This document shows, in pieces, positions 1 through 7,600 of a stretch of 9,598 nucleotides of DNA. Under the pieces are notes generated by a model. That model saw nothing but the letters and a program-made list of their open reading frames with translations. It searched no databases and was not told where the DNA came from. Numbering within the stretch: the first letter of the stretch is position 1; every line of letters begins with the position of its first letter. The stretch is from assembly GCA_002340255.1 (NCBI GenBank), contig DDLS01000072.1, positions 1-9,598 on the forward strand, given 5' to 3'. Origin of the DNA: Cyanobacteria bacterium UBA2566. Lineage in GTDB: Bacteria > Cyanobacteriota > Cyanobacteriia > Cyanobacteriales > Desertifilaceae. Position numbers and translations under genes: made by a program.

Positions 1-3000
1 AGACCTTACTGGCAGCATTCGAACGAGTCGCCCAATCTTCACCCACAGCCGACTCCCGACTACCAACTCCCCATTCTGAAATGATGCTAGTAGCTGGGTT
101 TTCCGGCATTGGCAAAACCGCCGTTGTCAACGAAATTCACAAGCCAATCGTGCGAGAGCAAGGCTATTTTATCAAAGGAAAATTCGACCAGTTTCAACGC
201 AACATTCCCTTTAGCGCTTTAGTCATCGCCTTCCGGGATTTGATGGAGCAATTATTAGCAGAATCCGATGCTCAGTTAGCCCAGTGGCAGAGCAAAATTC
301 TTGCCGCCTTGGGCGAAAATGGGCAAGTGATTATTGAGGTGATTCCCGAGTTAGAGCGAATAATTGGCAAACAGCCTCCCGTTCCCGAGTTATCTGGTAG
401 TGCGGCGCAAAGTCGTTTCAACTTATTATTTCAGAAATTTATTCAAGTTTTTACCACTCCTGAGCATCCCTTAGTCATTTTCCTAGACGACCTACAGTGG
501 GCAGATTCAGCATCCCTGAAGTTGATGCAACTGCTCATGGGCGAGAGTGAGACGGGTTATCTGCTGTTGCTAGGAGCCTATCGGGATAATGAGGTCTATC
601 CTGCCCACCCCTTGATGCTAACTCTAGAAGGAATTGTTAAATCGGGAGCGAGTATTAATACCATAACTCTCGCGCCTTTAAGCCAAGCCGATCTCAATGA
701 CTTGGTCGCAGATACTCTAAGCTGTAGCCAGAAGCTGGCTGGGCCTTTAAGTGAATTAGTCTATCAAAAAACCAAGGGAAATCCCTTTTTTGCCACCCAG
801 TTTCTCAAGGGCTTGCACGAAGATGGGTTGATTGCTTTTGACCGGGATAAAGGCTATTGGCACTGCGACCTGACCGAAGTGCGGCAGTTGGCACTGACAG
901 AGGATGTAGTAGAGTTTATGGCTTCTCGGTTGCACAAGCTACCCGAAGAAACTCAAGAGGTATTGAAGTTAGCTGCTTGTATTGGCAACCAATTTGACTT
1001 GGAGGCTTTGGCCATTGTCAGGGAACTCGAGCAGATAGAGGTGGCAAGTTCTTTATGGAAAGCGCTGCAAGATGGATTGGTTCTGCCCAAGGGCGAGACC
1101 TATAAGTTTTTCCAAGGAAGTGAGGGAGAGGAAAAAGTAAAGGTATCAGAAATATCGGTTGCCTACAAGTTTCTGCACGATCGCGTCCAGCAAGCCGCTT
1201 ATTCTCTGATTCCTGACGACCGAAAAGAAAGGACTCATTACCGGATCGGCAAACGGCTAGAGGGAATAATTGCTCCTGAAGAACGAGAAGAACGTATTTT
1301 TGAGCTAGTCAATCAATTAAATCATGGCAAAAATTCAATCGCAGACCCACAAGAACGTTATGAATTAGCTCGTTTGAATCTCATTGCCAGTCGCAAGGCG
1401 AGAACAGCAACTGCCTATGAAAGTGGTCGAGAATACGTCAGCATTGGCTTATCATTACTTGGAGAAAATCCTTGGCGCGAGCAATATGTAATGACTTTAG
1501 CCTTCCATGATTTAGGGGCAGAACTCGCTTCTCTATGTAACGATAGGGAAGCCATGAATAAATTCATCAAAAAGGTTATAAAATGGGTTGATAATCCCTC
1601 GGACAAAGTGAATATTTATCAAACAAAGATTCAAGCACTTATTAATCATAGTCAGCTCAATGAAGCCATTGAGCTGGGACTAGAATTATTACAAGAATTT
1701 AATGTTACTTTTCCCGAAAGACCGAAAGAAAAAGATATTCAAGAAAGCATTGAAGCAATCAAACAGGCGATCGCCGAGCGAGACATTGAAGATTTGATTC
1801 ATATTCCTAAGATGAGAGATCCAGAAAAAATTGCCATTGTTCGATTAGCAACTAGCGTGACATCAGCCGCTTCCATCTCGGGTTCTCCGTTATTTCCACT
1901 CATCGTTTCCTTAGCGGTAAAACTCTCTATTGAATATGGAAATACTCCAGCATCGGCCTTTGCCTATGCAACCTATGGAATGGTTTGCACTAATCTTTTG
2001 CAAGATGTGAATATCGCTGTCAAGTTTGGTCGTTTAGCTCTTAAAGTCGCGATCGAGCCAGAAGCTAAAATCATTAAATCAAGCGTACTCACGATTTTGG
2101 GATTATTTCTGTTTCATCGTACATCTCATACCCAAAAAACCCTACCGCTTCTACAGGAGGGCTATACCAGTGGACTAGAAACGGGAAATCAAGAATATGC
2201 CGGACATAACGTTCACAGTTTCTGTTGGAATTACTTTTTGTGCGGTCAATCCCTTGTATCATTAGAGCAGCAAACTCGTCTTTATTACAATGAGTTGATA
2301 AAATTTAGTCAGTTAACCTCAGCCAATTACTGTCGAATTCATTTGCAAGCTATTTCACACCTATTGTATGGTGCAGAAAATCAGAGTATTTTGTCTGGAC
2401 AATTTATCGAAGAAAATGAAATTTTATCCCAACTTATTCCTGCTTCAGATTTGGTCGGCTTGTGGTATTTTTATATCCATAAGTTGATAATTTGCTACCT
2501 ATTTGCGGATATTAATTCGGCTCTAAAAAATGCCACTGAGGCAAAGAAATATGCGATCGCTGGAGCTGGAATGGCTTCTGAACCAGCATTTTATTTCTAT
2601 CATTGTCTGAGCATTATTGCTACTGTCAGCTCCCATTTAGAGTCAGAGTCAGCAGCCTGGCAACAACTTGAGGAGAACCAAAAGACATTACAACAGCAAT
2701 GGGCGCGCCACGCACCCATGAATCACCAACATAAATGGGACTTAATTGAAGCTGAAAAATATCGCGTTTGCGGAAAATACTATGAGGCTGGAGATTGGTA
2801 CGATCGCGCCATAGCCGGAGCGAAAGAAAACGAGTACCTACAAGAAGAAGCTCTAGCCAACGAACTAGCTGCCAAATTCTACTTAGACTGGGGTAAAGAA
2901 AAGGTGGCTGCAGGCTATATGACCGATGCCTACTATTGCTATGCTCGCTGGGGAGCCAAGGCCAAAACCGACCAACTCGAAGAAAAATACCCCCAACTCC

Positions 3001-4484
3001 TTGCCTCCATGCTGCAACAGCCTCGCTTGGAGTTACAGAGTGGCCAAACCGCGATTGCAACTCACACTTTGACTCAAACGAGCAGTTCAAGTACCAGCAC
3101 AATTAGCTCAATGCTAGATTGGGCAACGGCGATCAAAGCATCCCAGTGCCTATCGAGCGAAATGCACCTGGACAAACTGGTCTCCACCTTAATGACAGTA
3201 GCCATGGAAAATGCCGGAGCAGATAGCGGCATTCTGCTCTTACAGCAACCGTCTGGTTGGCAGGTTGTTGCCCGATACTCCCAAGAAGGTGGCGATTGGT
3301 CTTCGACCGAGGTATCGACTGAACGCTCTATTCCCACCAGTGTGATTAATAAAGTTAAACGGACTCAAGAAGCAATTATTATTAACGATTTCCCTGATGA
3401 TACCCAGTTTGCCGGCGACTCCTATCTACGACAAAAACAACCCCTTAGTTTTCTGTGCGCACCCATCCTCAATCAAGGCAAGCTGATCGGTATCCTCTAT
3501 CTGGAAAACCATCTAGCCGTAGGAGCGTTTACACGCGAGCGGATGGAACTGCTCAATATGCTTTGTTCCCAAGCGGCTATCTCGATGGAAAATGCCCGTC
3601 TTTATAAACAGTCCCAAGACTATGCCCAGAAACTCGAACAATCTCTTGAAGACCTGCAACAAGCCCAACTGCAACTGGTACAAAGTGAAAAAATGTCAGC
3701 CTTGGGCAATCTAGTGGCAGGAGTAGCCCACGAAATTAATAATCCCGTAGGATTTATTGCTGGGAACATAGAACCAGCACGAGATTATGTGCAAGACTTG
3801 TTGGAATTAATAGACCTTTATCAGCAAGAATATCCAGAGCCAAGTGAAGCAATAGAAGAAGAAATCGAAGCAATGGACTTGGAGTTTGTGCGCTCGGATT
3901 TACTGGAACTGATTTCTTCAATGCGATCGGGAACGGATCGCATCCGTCACATCAGTAATTCTTTGCGGACGTTTTCCCGTACAGATAAGGAGTATAAAGT
4001 CCCGTTTAACTTGCATGAAGGTCTCGAGAGCACATTGCTCATTCTCAAACATCGCCTGAAAGCCAACGAGGAGCGTCCAGCGATTGAAATTATTAAAGAC
4101 TATGGACAATTGCCACAAGTGCAATGTTTTCCGGGACAACTCAACCAAGTGTTTATGAATCTGATTGCTAATGCTATTGATGCTCTAGATGAGGGCAACC
4201 AAGGACGAAGTTTTGACGAGATTGCCAATCAGATTAAGATTACTACCTCAGCAACAACCCAGGAGGTCACCATTCGGATTGCTGATAATGGTACAGGGAT
4301 GCCAGAAGAGGTGAGAGAACGCATCTTCGAGCAAGGATTTACGACTAAAGCGGTGGGTAAAGGAACGGGGTTAGGAATGGCGATCTCTAAATCAATCATT
4401 GCCCAAAAACATAGCGGTAAGATTACCTGTACTTCTCAATTGGGTAAAGGCACTGAGTTGGAAATCTGCCTTCCTATCAATTAG
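1..4484 (+). CDS. Giant STAND ATPase-GAF-histidine kinase, 5'-truncated by the window edge (probably trifunctional with a Ser/Thr kinase)
   Basis: The frame is open from base 3, the first whole codon, to TAG at 4482-4484, giving 1493 visible residues (numbered from base 3). The ATG at 81 is internal: upstream codons align with gene 2 (TLLAAFERVA versus TLLKAFDRVA), so the true start lies to the left. Domains in order: ATPase with Walker A GFSGIGKT (residues 32-39) and Walker B LVIFLDDLQWAD (Asp162-163), of the kind seen in COG3899-type STAND ATPases; a TPR-like helical region, about 420-1020; a Ser/Thr-rich linker; GAF, about 1050-1200; coiled coil; HisKA with HEINNP and phospho-acceptor His1243; HATPase_c with N box (Asn1386, Asn1390), G1 DNGTGM and G2 GKGTGLG. 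The protein ends directly after HATPase_c, so there is no receiver domain. No signal peptide or clear membrane segment is seen, so it is probably cytosolic. By comparison with gene 2, a Ser/Thr kinase domain of about 311 residues should precede it (inference). Ligand and phosphotransfer partner are unknown. Confidence 0.95.
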   Translation, partial: TLLAAFERVAQSSPTADSRLPTPHSEMMLVAGFSGIGKTAVVNEIHKPIVREQGYFIKGKFDQFQRNIPFSALVIAFRDLMEQLLAESDAQLAQWQSKILAALGENGQVIIEVIPELERIIGKQPPVPELSGSAAQSRFNLLFQKFIQVFTTPEHPLVIFLDDLQWADSASLKLMQLLMGESETGYLLLLGAYRDNEVYPAHPLMLTLEGIVKSGASINTITLAPLSQADLNDLVADTLSCSQKLAGPLSELVYQKTKGNPFFATQFLKGLHEDGLIAFDRDKGYWHCDLTEVRQLALTEDVVEFMASRLHKLPEETQEVLKLAACIGNQFDLEALAIVRELEQIEVASSLWKALQDGLVLPKGETYKFFQGSEGEEKVKVSEISVAYKFLHDRVQQAAYSLIPDDRKERTHYRIGKRLEGIIAPEEREERIFELVNQLNHGKNSIADPQERYELARLNLIASRKARTATAYESGREYVSIGLSLLGENPWREQYVMTLAFHDLGAELASLCNDREAMNKFIKKVIKWVDNPSDKVNIYQTKIQALINHSQLNEAIELGLELLQEFNVTFPERPKEKDIQESIEAIKQAIAERDIEDLIHIPKMRDPEKIAIVRLATSVTSAASISGSPLFPLIVSLAVKLSIEYGNTPASAFAYATYGMVCTNLLQDVNIAVKFGRLALKVAIEPEAKIIKSSVLTILGLFLFHRTSHTQKTLPLLQEGYTSGLETGNQEYAGHNVHSFCWNYFLCGQSLVSLEQQTRLYYNELIKFSQLTSANYCRIHLQAISHLLYGAENQSILSGQFIEENEILSQLIPASDLVGLWYFYIHKLIICYLFADINSALKNATEAKKYAIAGAGMASEPAFYFYHCLSIIATVSSHLESESAAWQQLEENQKTLQQQWARHAPMNHQHKWDLIEAEKYRVCGKYYEAGDWYDRAIAGAKENEYLQEEALANELAAKFYLDWGKEKVAAGYMTDAYYCYARWGAKAKTDQLEEKYPQLLASMLQQPRLELQSGQTAIATHTLTQTSSSSTSTISSMLDWATAIKASQCLSSEMHLDKLVSTLMTVAMENAGADSGILLLQQPSGWQVVARYSQEGGDWSSTEVSTERSIPTSVINKVKRTQEAIIINDFPDDTQFAGDSYLRQKQPLSFLCAPILNQGKLIGILYLENHLAVGAFTRERMELLNMLCSQAAISMENARLYKQSQDYAQKLEQSLEDLQQAQLQLVQSEKMSALGNLVAGVAHEINNPVGFIAGNIEPARDYVQDLLELIDLYQQEYPEPSEAIEEEIEAMDLEFVRSDLLELISSMRSGTDRIRHISNSLRTFSRTDKEYKVPFNLHEGLESTLLILKHRLKANEERPAIEIIKDYGQLPQVQCFPGQLNQVFMNLIANAIDALDEGNQGRSFDEIANQIKITTSATTQEVTIRIADNGTGMPEEVRERIFEQGFTTKAVGKGTGLGMAISKSIIAQKHSGKITCTSQLGKGTELEICLPIN
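84..1259 (+). repeat. Paralogous block A, copy 1 (ATPase domain of gene 1)
   Basis: This stretch encodes the STAND ATPase from the residues before Walker A to the HYRIGKRL segment. It aligns codon for codon, with only a net one-codon length difference, to 5596-6768 in gene 2. Shared protein strings include VAGFSGIGKTAV, QFQRNIPFSA, DDLQWAD, LLLLGAYRDNEV and KLAACIGNQFDLE. It is an intergenic direct repeat arising from gene duplication, not a mobile element. Confidence 0.85.
1767..1774. repeat. HIP1 octamer
   Basis: A perfect GCGATCGC inside gene 1. This palindrome is strongly over-represented in many cyanobacterial genomes (established knowledge) and is used here as taxonomic evidence. Confidence 0.85.
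2553..2560. repeat. HIP1 octamer
   Basis: A second perfect GCGATCGC inside gene 1, near the end of the diverged helical region. Many one-off variants (for example GCGATCGA, GCGATCGG, CGATCGCG) occur elsewhere in the window. Confidence 0.85.
2808..4062 (+). repeat. Paralogous block C, copy 1 (end of the TPR region, GAF, HisKA of gene 1)
   Basis: Close similarity to gene 2 resumes abruptly at the codons for AIAGAKEN and continues through GAF, coiled coil and HisKA. Exact DNA matches include 44 bp (3631-3674 equals 9167-9210). A 51-bp stretch with one mismatch (4012-4062 versus 9548-9598) is cut off by the window end. The partner copy is 8317-9598. Confidence 0.85.
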
Positions 4485-4523
4485 AGCGAATAGATTCTAT
4501 ATTAATTATTATGTAAGTATCCC

Positions 4524-4545
4524 CATAGAGCGATCGCTGCCTATG
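4524..4545. promoter_or_regulatory. Imperfect dyad centred on a HIP1 octamer
   Basis: CATAG (4524-4528), the palindrome AGCGATCGCT (4529-4538), a GC insertion and CTATG (4541-4545) make an inverted repeat with a 2-base asymmetry. As RNA it could fold into an 8-bp stem with a GAUC loop and a GC bulge, but no U-tract follows, so it does not look like an intrinsic terminator. It could be a protein-binding site, or simply a HIP1 copy with chance flanking symmetry. Confidence 0.3.
4530..4537. repeat. HIP1 octamer in the spacer
   Basis: The third perfect GCGATCGC, and the only one outside a coding region. It forms the core of the 4524-4545 dyad. Confidence 0.85.
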
Positions 4546-4582
4546 TAAAATTGAGGTCTTTGTTGGTAAAAATGTCACCATA

Positions 4583-4618
4583 ATGATCGAAGTACAGCAA
4601 CAAATCCTAGAGAAATGA
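4583..4618 (+). other. Possible 11-codon leader micro-ORF overlapping the gene 2 start
   Basis: ATG 4583 opens a frame encoding MIEVQQQILEK, ending at TGA 4616-4618. Its stop shares bases with the gene 2 ATG (ATGA, 4615-4618), the usual geometry for translational coupling. No Shine-Dalgarno sequence precedes it, and an ORF this short is easily met by chance, so expression is unproven. Gene 2 itself has only a weak AGAG before its ATG, which makes coupling plausible but not shown. Confidence 0.25.
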
Positions 4619-7600
4619 TCTTAGAACTACCGGGCTATCAAATTGGCGAAAATATATATGAAGGAGAGCGAACTTTAGTATATCGGGGAGTTAGACTTTC
4701 TGACTCGTTAAAAGTCGCCATCAAATTTCTGCGCAACTCATACCCCAGCTTTACCGAACTCCTACAGTTTCGCAACCAGTATGCCATTGCCCAAAACCTG
4801 AATCACCCCGGCATTGTCCAACCTTTAAGCTTGGAGAACATTGGTAATGGTTATGCTTTGATCATGAAAGAGGAGGGGGCAATTTCTCTGAAGAAAGTAT
4901 TAGCAGAATATGAGTCATTAGACTTAGAAATCTGTTTGAAAATCGCTATTCAACTCGCGTCGATCCTGCAAGAACTCGAGCAGCAGCGAGTCATTCACAA
5001 AGATATTAAACCCGCCAACATTCTGATTCACCCAGAGAGCCAACAGATCCAACTGATTGATTTCAGCATTGCCTCCCTGCTGCCAAAAGAAGTGGAAGAA
5101 ATCAAGAATTACAATGTCCTAGAAGGAACCCTAGCCTATATTTCCCCAGAACAAACCGGTCGCATGAATCGGGGAATCGACTACCGCAGCGACTTTTATT
5201 CCCTGGGAGTTACCTTATACCAACTGCTAACAGGAACTTTACCCTTCCCCAGTGACGACCCGATAGAGTTGGTGCATTGTCATATTTCCCAACAGCCAGT
5301 ATTGCCATCGGTTAGAAACCCGGTTTCTGGAATTCCCCTAGTCGTTTCACAGATCGTGATGAAATTAATGGCGAAGAATGCAGAAGATCGCTATCAGAGT
5401 GCATTGGGGTTAAAGTTAGATCTAGAAAATTGTCTCCAGCAATGGCAAGAAACAGCCAAAATAGAACTCTTTGAGTTGGCCACGAGAGATATTGCCAGCC
5501 GCTTCCTGATTCCGGAAAAACTCTACGGACGCGAAAGCGAAATCCAAACCTTACTCAAGGCTTTCGATCGTGTAGCCAAGGGACAGACAGAAATAATGCT
5601 CGTTGCCGGATTCTCTGGCATTGGTAAAACGGCTGTCATCAACGAAGTTCACAGGCCAATAGTGCGAGAGCGCGGCTATTTGATCAAAGGGAAATTTGAG
5701 CAATTCCAGCGCAATATCCCATTCAGTGCTTTCGTGAGCGCTTTCCGGGATTTGATGAAGCAGTTATTAGGAGAATCAGATACTCAATTAGCCCAGTGGC
5801 AGACCAATATTCTTGCGGCTTTGGGAGAAAACGCTCAAGTGATTATTGAGGTAATTCCAGAGCTAGAGTCAATTATTGGCAAGCAGCCCGAGGTCCCCGA
5901 ACTTCCTGGTGGTGCCGCGCAAAATCGCTTTAACTTATTATTTCCAAAATTTATTCAAGTTTTTACCACTAAAGAACATCCGTTAGTGATTTTTATTGAC
6001 GACTTGCAGTGGGCAGACGCGGCATCCCTGAAGTCAATCCAACTGCTGATGAGTGAGAGTGCAACAGGTTATCTACTATTGCTAGGAGCGTATCGAGATA
6101 ATGAGGTGTCTCCCACTCACCCGTTAATTTTGACTCTAGAGGAAATCGCCAAATTAGGAGTGACGATTACGACGATCACTCTAGAACCTTTAACTGAATT
6201 ACATCTGAATTGCTTGGTGGCAGATACTCTCAATTGTAGCCCAAAGATAGCTCGGCCTTTGACGGAATTAGTCTATCAAAAGACTCAGGGCAATCCTTTT
6301 TTTGCTACCCAGTTTCTCAAAGGATTGCATGAAGATGAGTTGATTGGGTTCGATCGCAATCTCGGCTATTGGCACTGCGACATAACTAGAGTACGCCAGT
6401 TGACATTAACTTCGGACGTGGTTGAGTTTATGGCCAAAGAGCTACACAAACTCCCGGAAGACACTCAAGAGGTGTTGAAGTTAGCCGCTTGTATCGGCAA
6501 CCAGTTTGATTTGGAAACTTTGGCCATTGTCAGCGAGCGCGAGCAGATGGAAGTAGCCGCTTCCTTATGGAGGGCGCTGCAAGAGGGATTGGTTCTGCCC
6601 CTAGGCCAAACCTATAAGTTTTTCCCAGCTAACCAGGATCGAAAGACTTCAATTGAAGATCTCTGTGTTAGTTATAAGTTTCTACACGATCGCGTTCAAC
6701 AAGCTGCCTATTCTTTAATCCATGAAAAGCGAAAGCAAGGTACTCATTTAAGAATTGGCAGGCAATTACTCGCTTGTACTCCCGATTTCCATCTTGAAGA
6801 GAGAATCTTTGATATTGTCAATCAAATTAATCTCGGTTTAGACCTAATTACCCAATCACCTGAGAAGTATCGATTGGCCAAATTAAATTTCATGGCGGCA
6901 AAGAAAGCGAAACTTTCCACTGCTTATGCAGCGGCTTATGAATATATTGACACCTCACGCTCCTTGCTATCAGAAGCGGATTGGCATCAAGATTTTGAAT
7001 TGGTGCGATCGGTGTTTGAATTGACTTCAGAAATAGCTTATCTAAACGGAGACTTCAAAACAGCAGAAGTCATGAATACTGAGATTTGCGATCGGGCAAT
7101 AGACATTGTGGATAAAACTAAAGCGTATGAAATTAAAATTCAGATAGCCATCAGCGAAAATTATGTTTTTAAAGCTATTGATGCTGGCTTAGAATTTCTA
7201 GATCAATTAGATATAAAAATCCCAAAATGCCCTGATAATTGTGATGTTGAACGAGTTTTATTTGAATTAGATCGCAAACTCGAATCCCATTCCATAGAGT
7301 TATTAAAAGATTTGCCAATCTCGACTGATTCTCGACAATTAGCAGCAATGCGAATTCTTTCGGGGATTTTAAATGCAGCTTATTTAGGGCAACCAAACTT
7401 GTTACCGATTATTATTGCCAAACAGGTCGAGCTATCTATAAACCACGGTAATACAGATGTTTCATGTTCTGCTTATGCAAACTATGGTTTAATTCTTTGC
7501 AGTATCGTTAACGATATCGATCTGGGATTCAGCTTTGGTAATTTGGCTCTGAATCTCTTGGAGAAAATTGAATCTCGAGAATTTCATGCCAAAACAATAG

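Larger units (their letters stand above)
4485..4614. other. Intergenic spacer between the two giant kinases
   Basis: This 130-bp AT-rich spacer is the only non-coding stretch in the window. It holds a HIP1 octamer in a dyad (4524-4545) and an 11-codon micro-ORF (4583-4618). No GC-rich hairpin followed by a T-run is present, so no intrinsic terminator for gene 1 is visible. Weak -10-like hexamers occur (TAAAAT 4546-4551, CATAAT 4579-4584), but neither has a convincing -35 element at 16-18 bp. Whether gene 2 has its own promoter or is read through from gene 1 cannot be decided from the sequence. Confidence 0.8.

Noticed and set aside
81..86. ATG ATG at 81-86 as the start of gene 1
   Set aside because: The frame is open back to base 3, and those codons encode TLLAAFERVA, matching the interior of gene 2. 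The true start is outside the window.
2626..3102. 158-codon open frame on the - strand
   Set aside because: It lies wholly antisense to gene 1 coding sequence, has no recognisable domain, and gene 1 has strong homology and codon conservation here. It is a shadow frame, as are the other short - strand frames and the + strand frame at 8970-9185.
3150..3600. Bilin-binding (phytochrome-type) GAF domain
   Set aside because: The shared Cys lies in the SFLCAPIL strand that is typical of ordinary GAF domains in this family. No chromophore-type Cys-His motif is visible in either copy.
4523..4551. Rho-independent terminator for gene 1
   Set aside because: The possible stem is imperfect and is followed by TAAAATTG, not a T-run.
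4485..4614. Genes 1 and 2 being one gene split by a frameshift
   Set aside because: Gene 1 ends naturally after a complete HATPase_c domain, and gene 2 starts with a full kinase domain. The spacer has stops in the relevant frames and no domain remnants.
5599..6768. Antiphage STAND NTPase (Avs-like) defence system
   Set aside because: The ATPase is STAND-like, but the attached domains are protein kinase, GAF and histidine kinase. There is no nuclease, protease or membrane effector and no defence neighbours, so signal transduction is the simpler reading.
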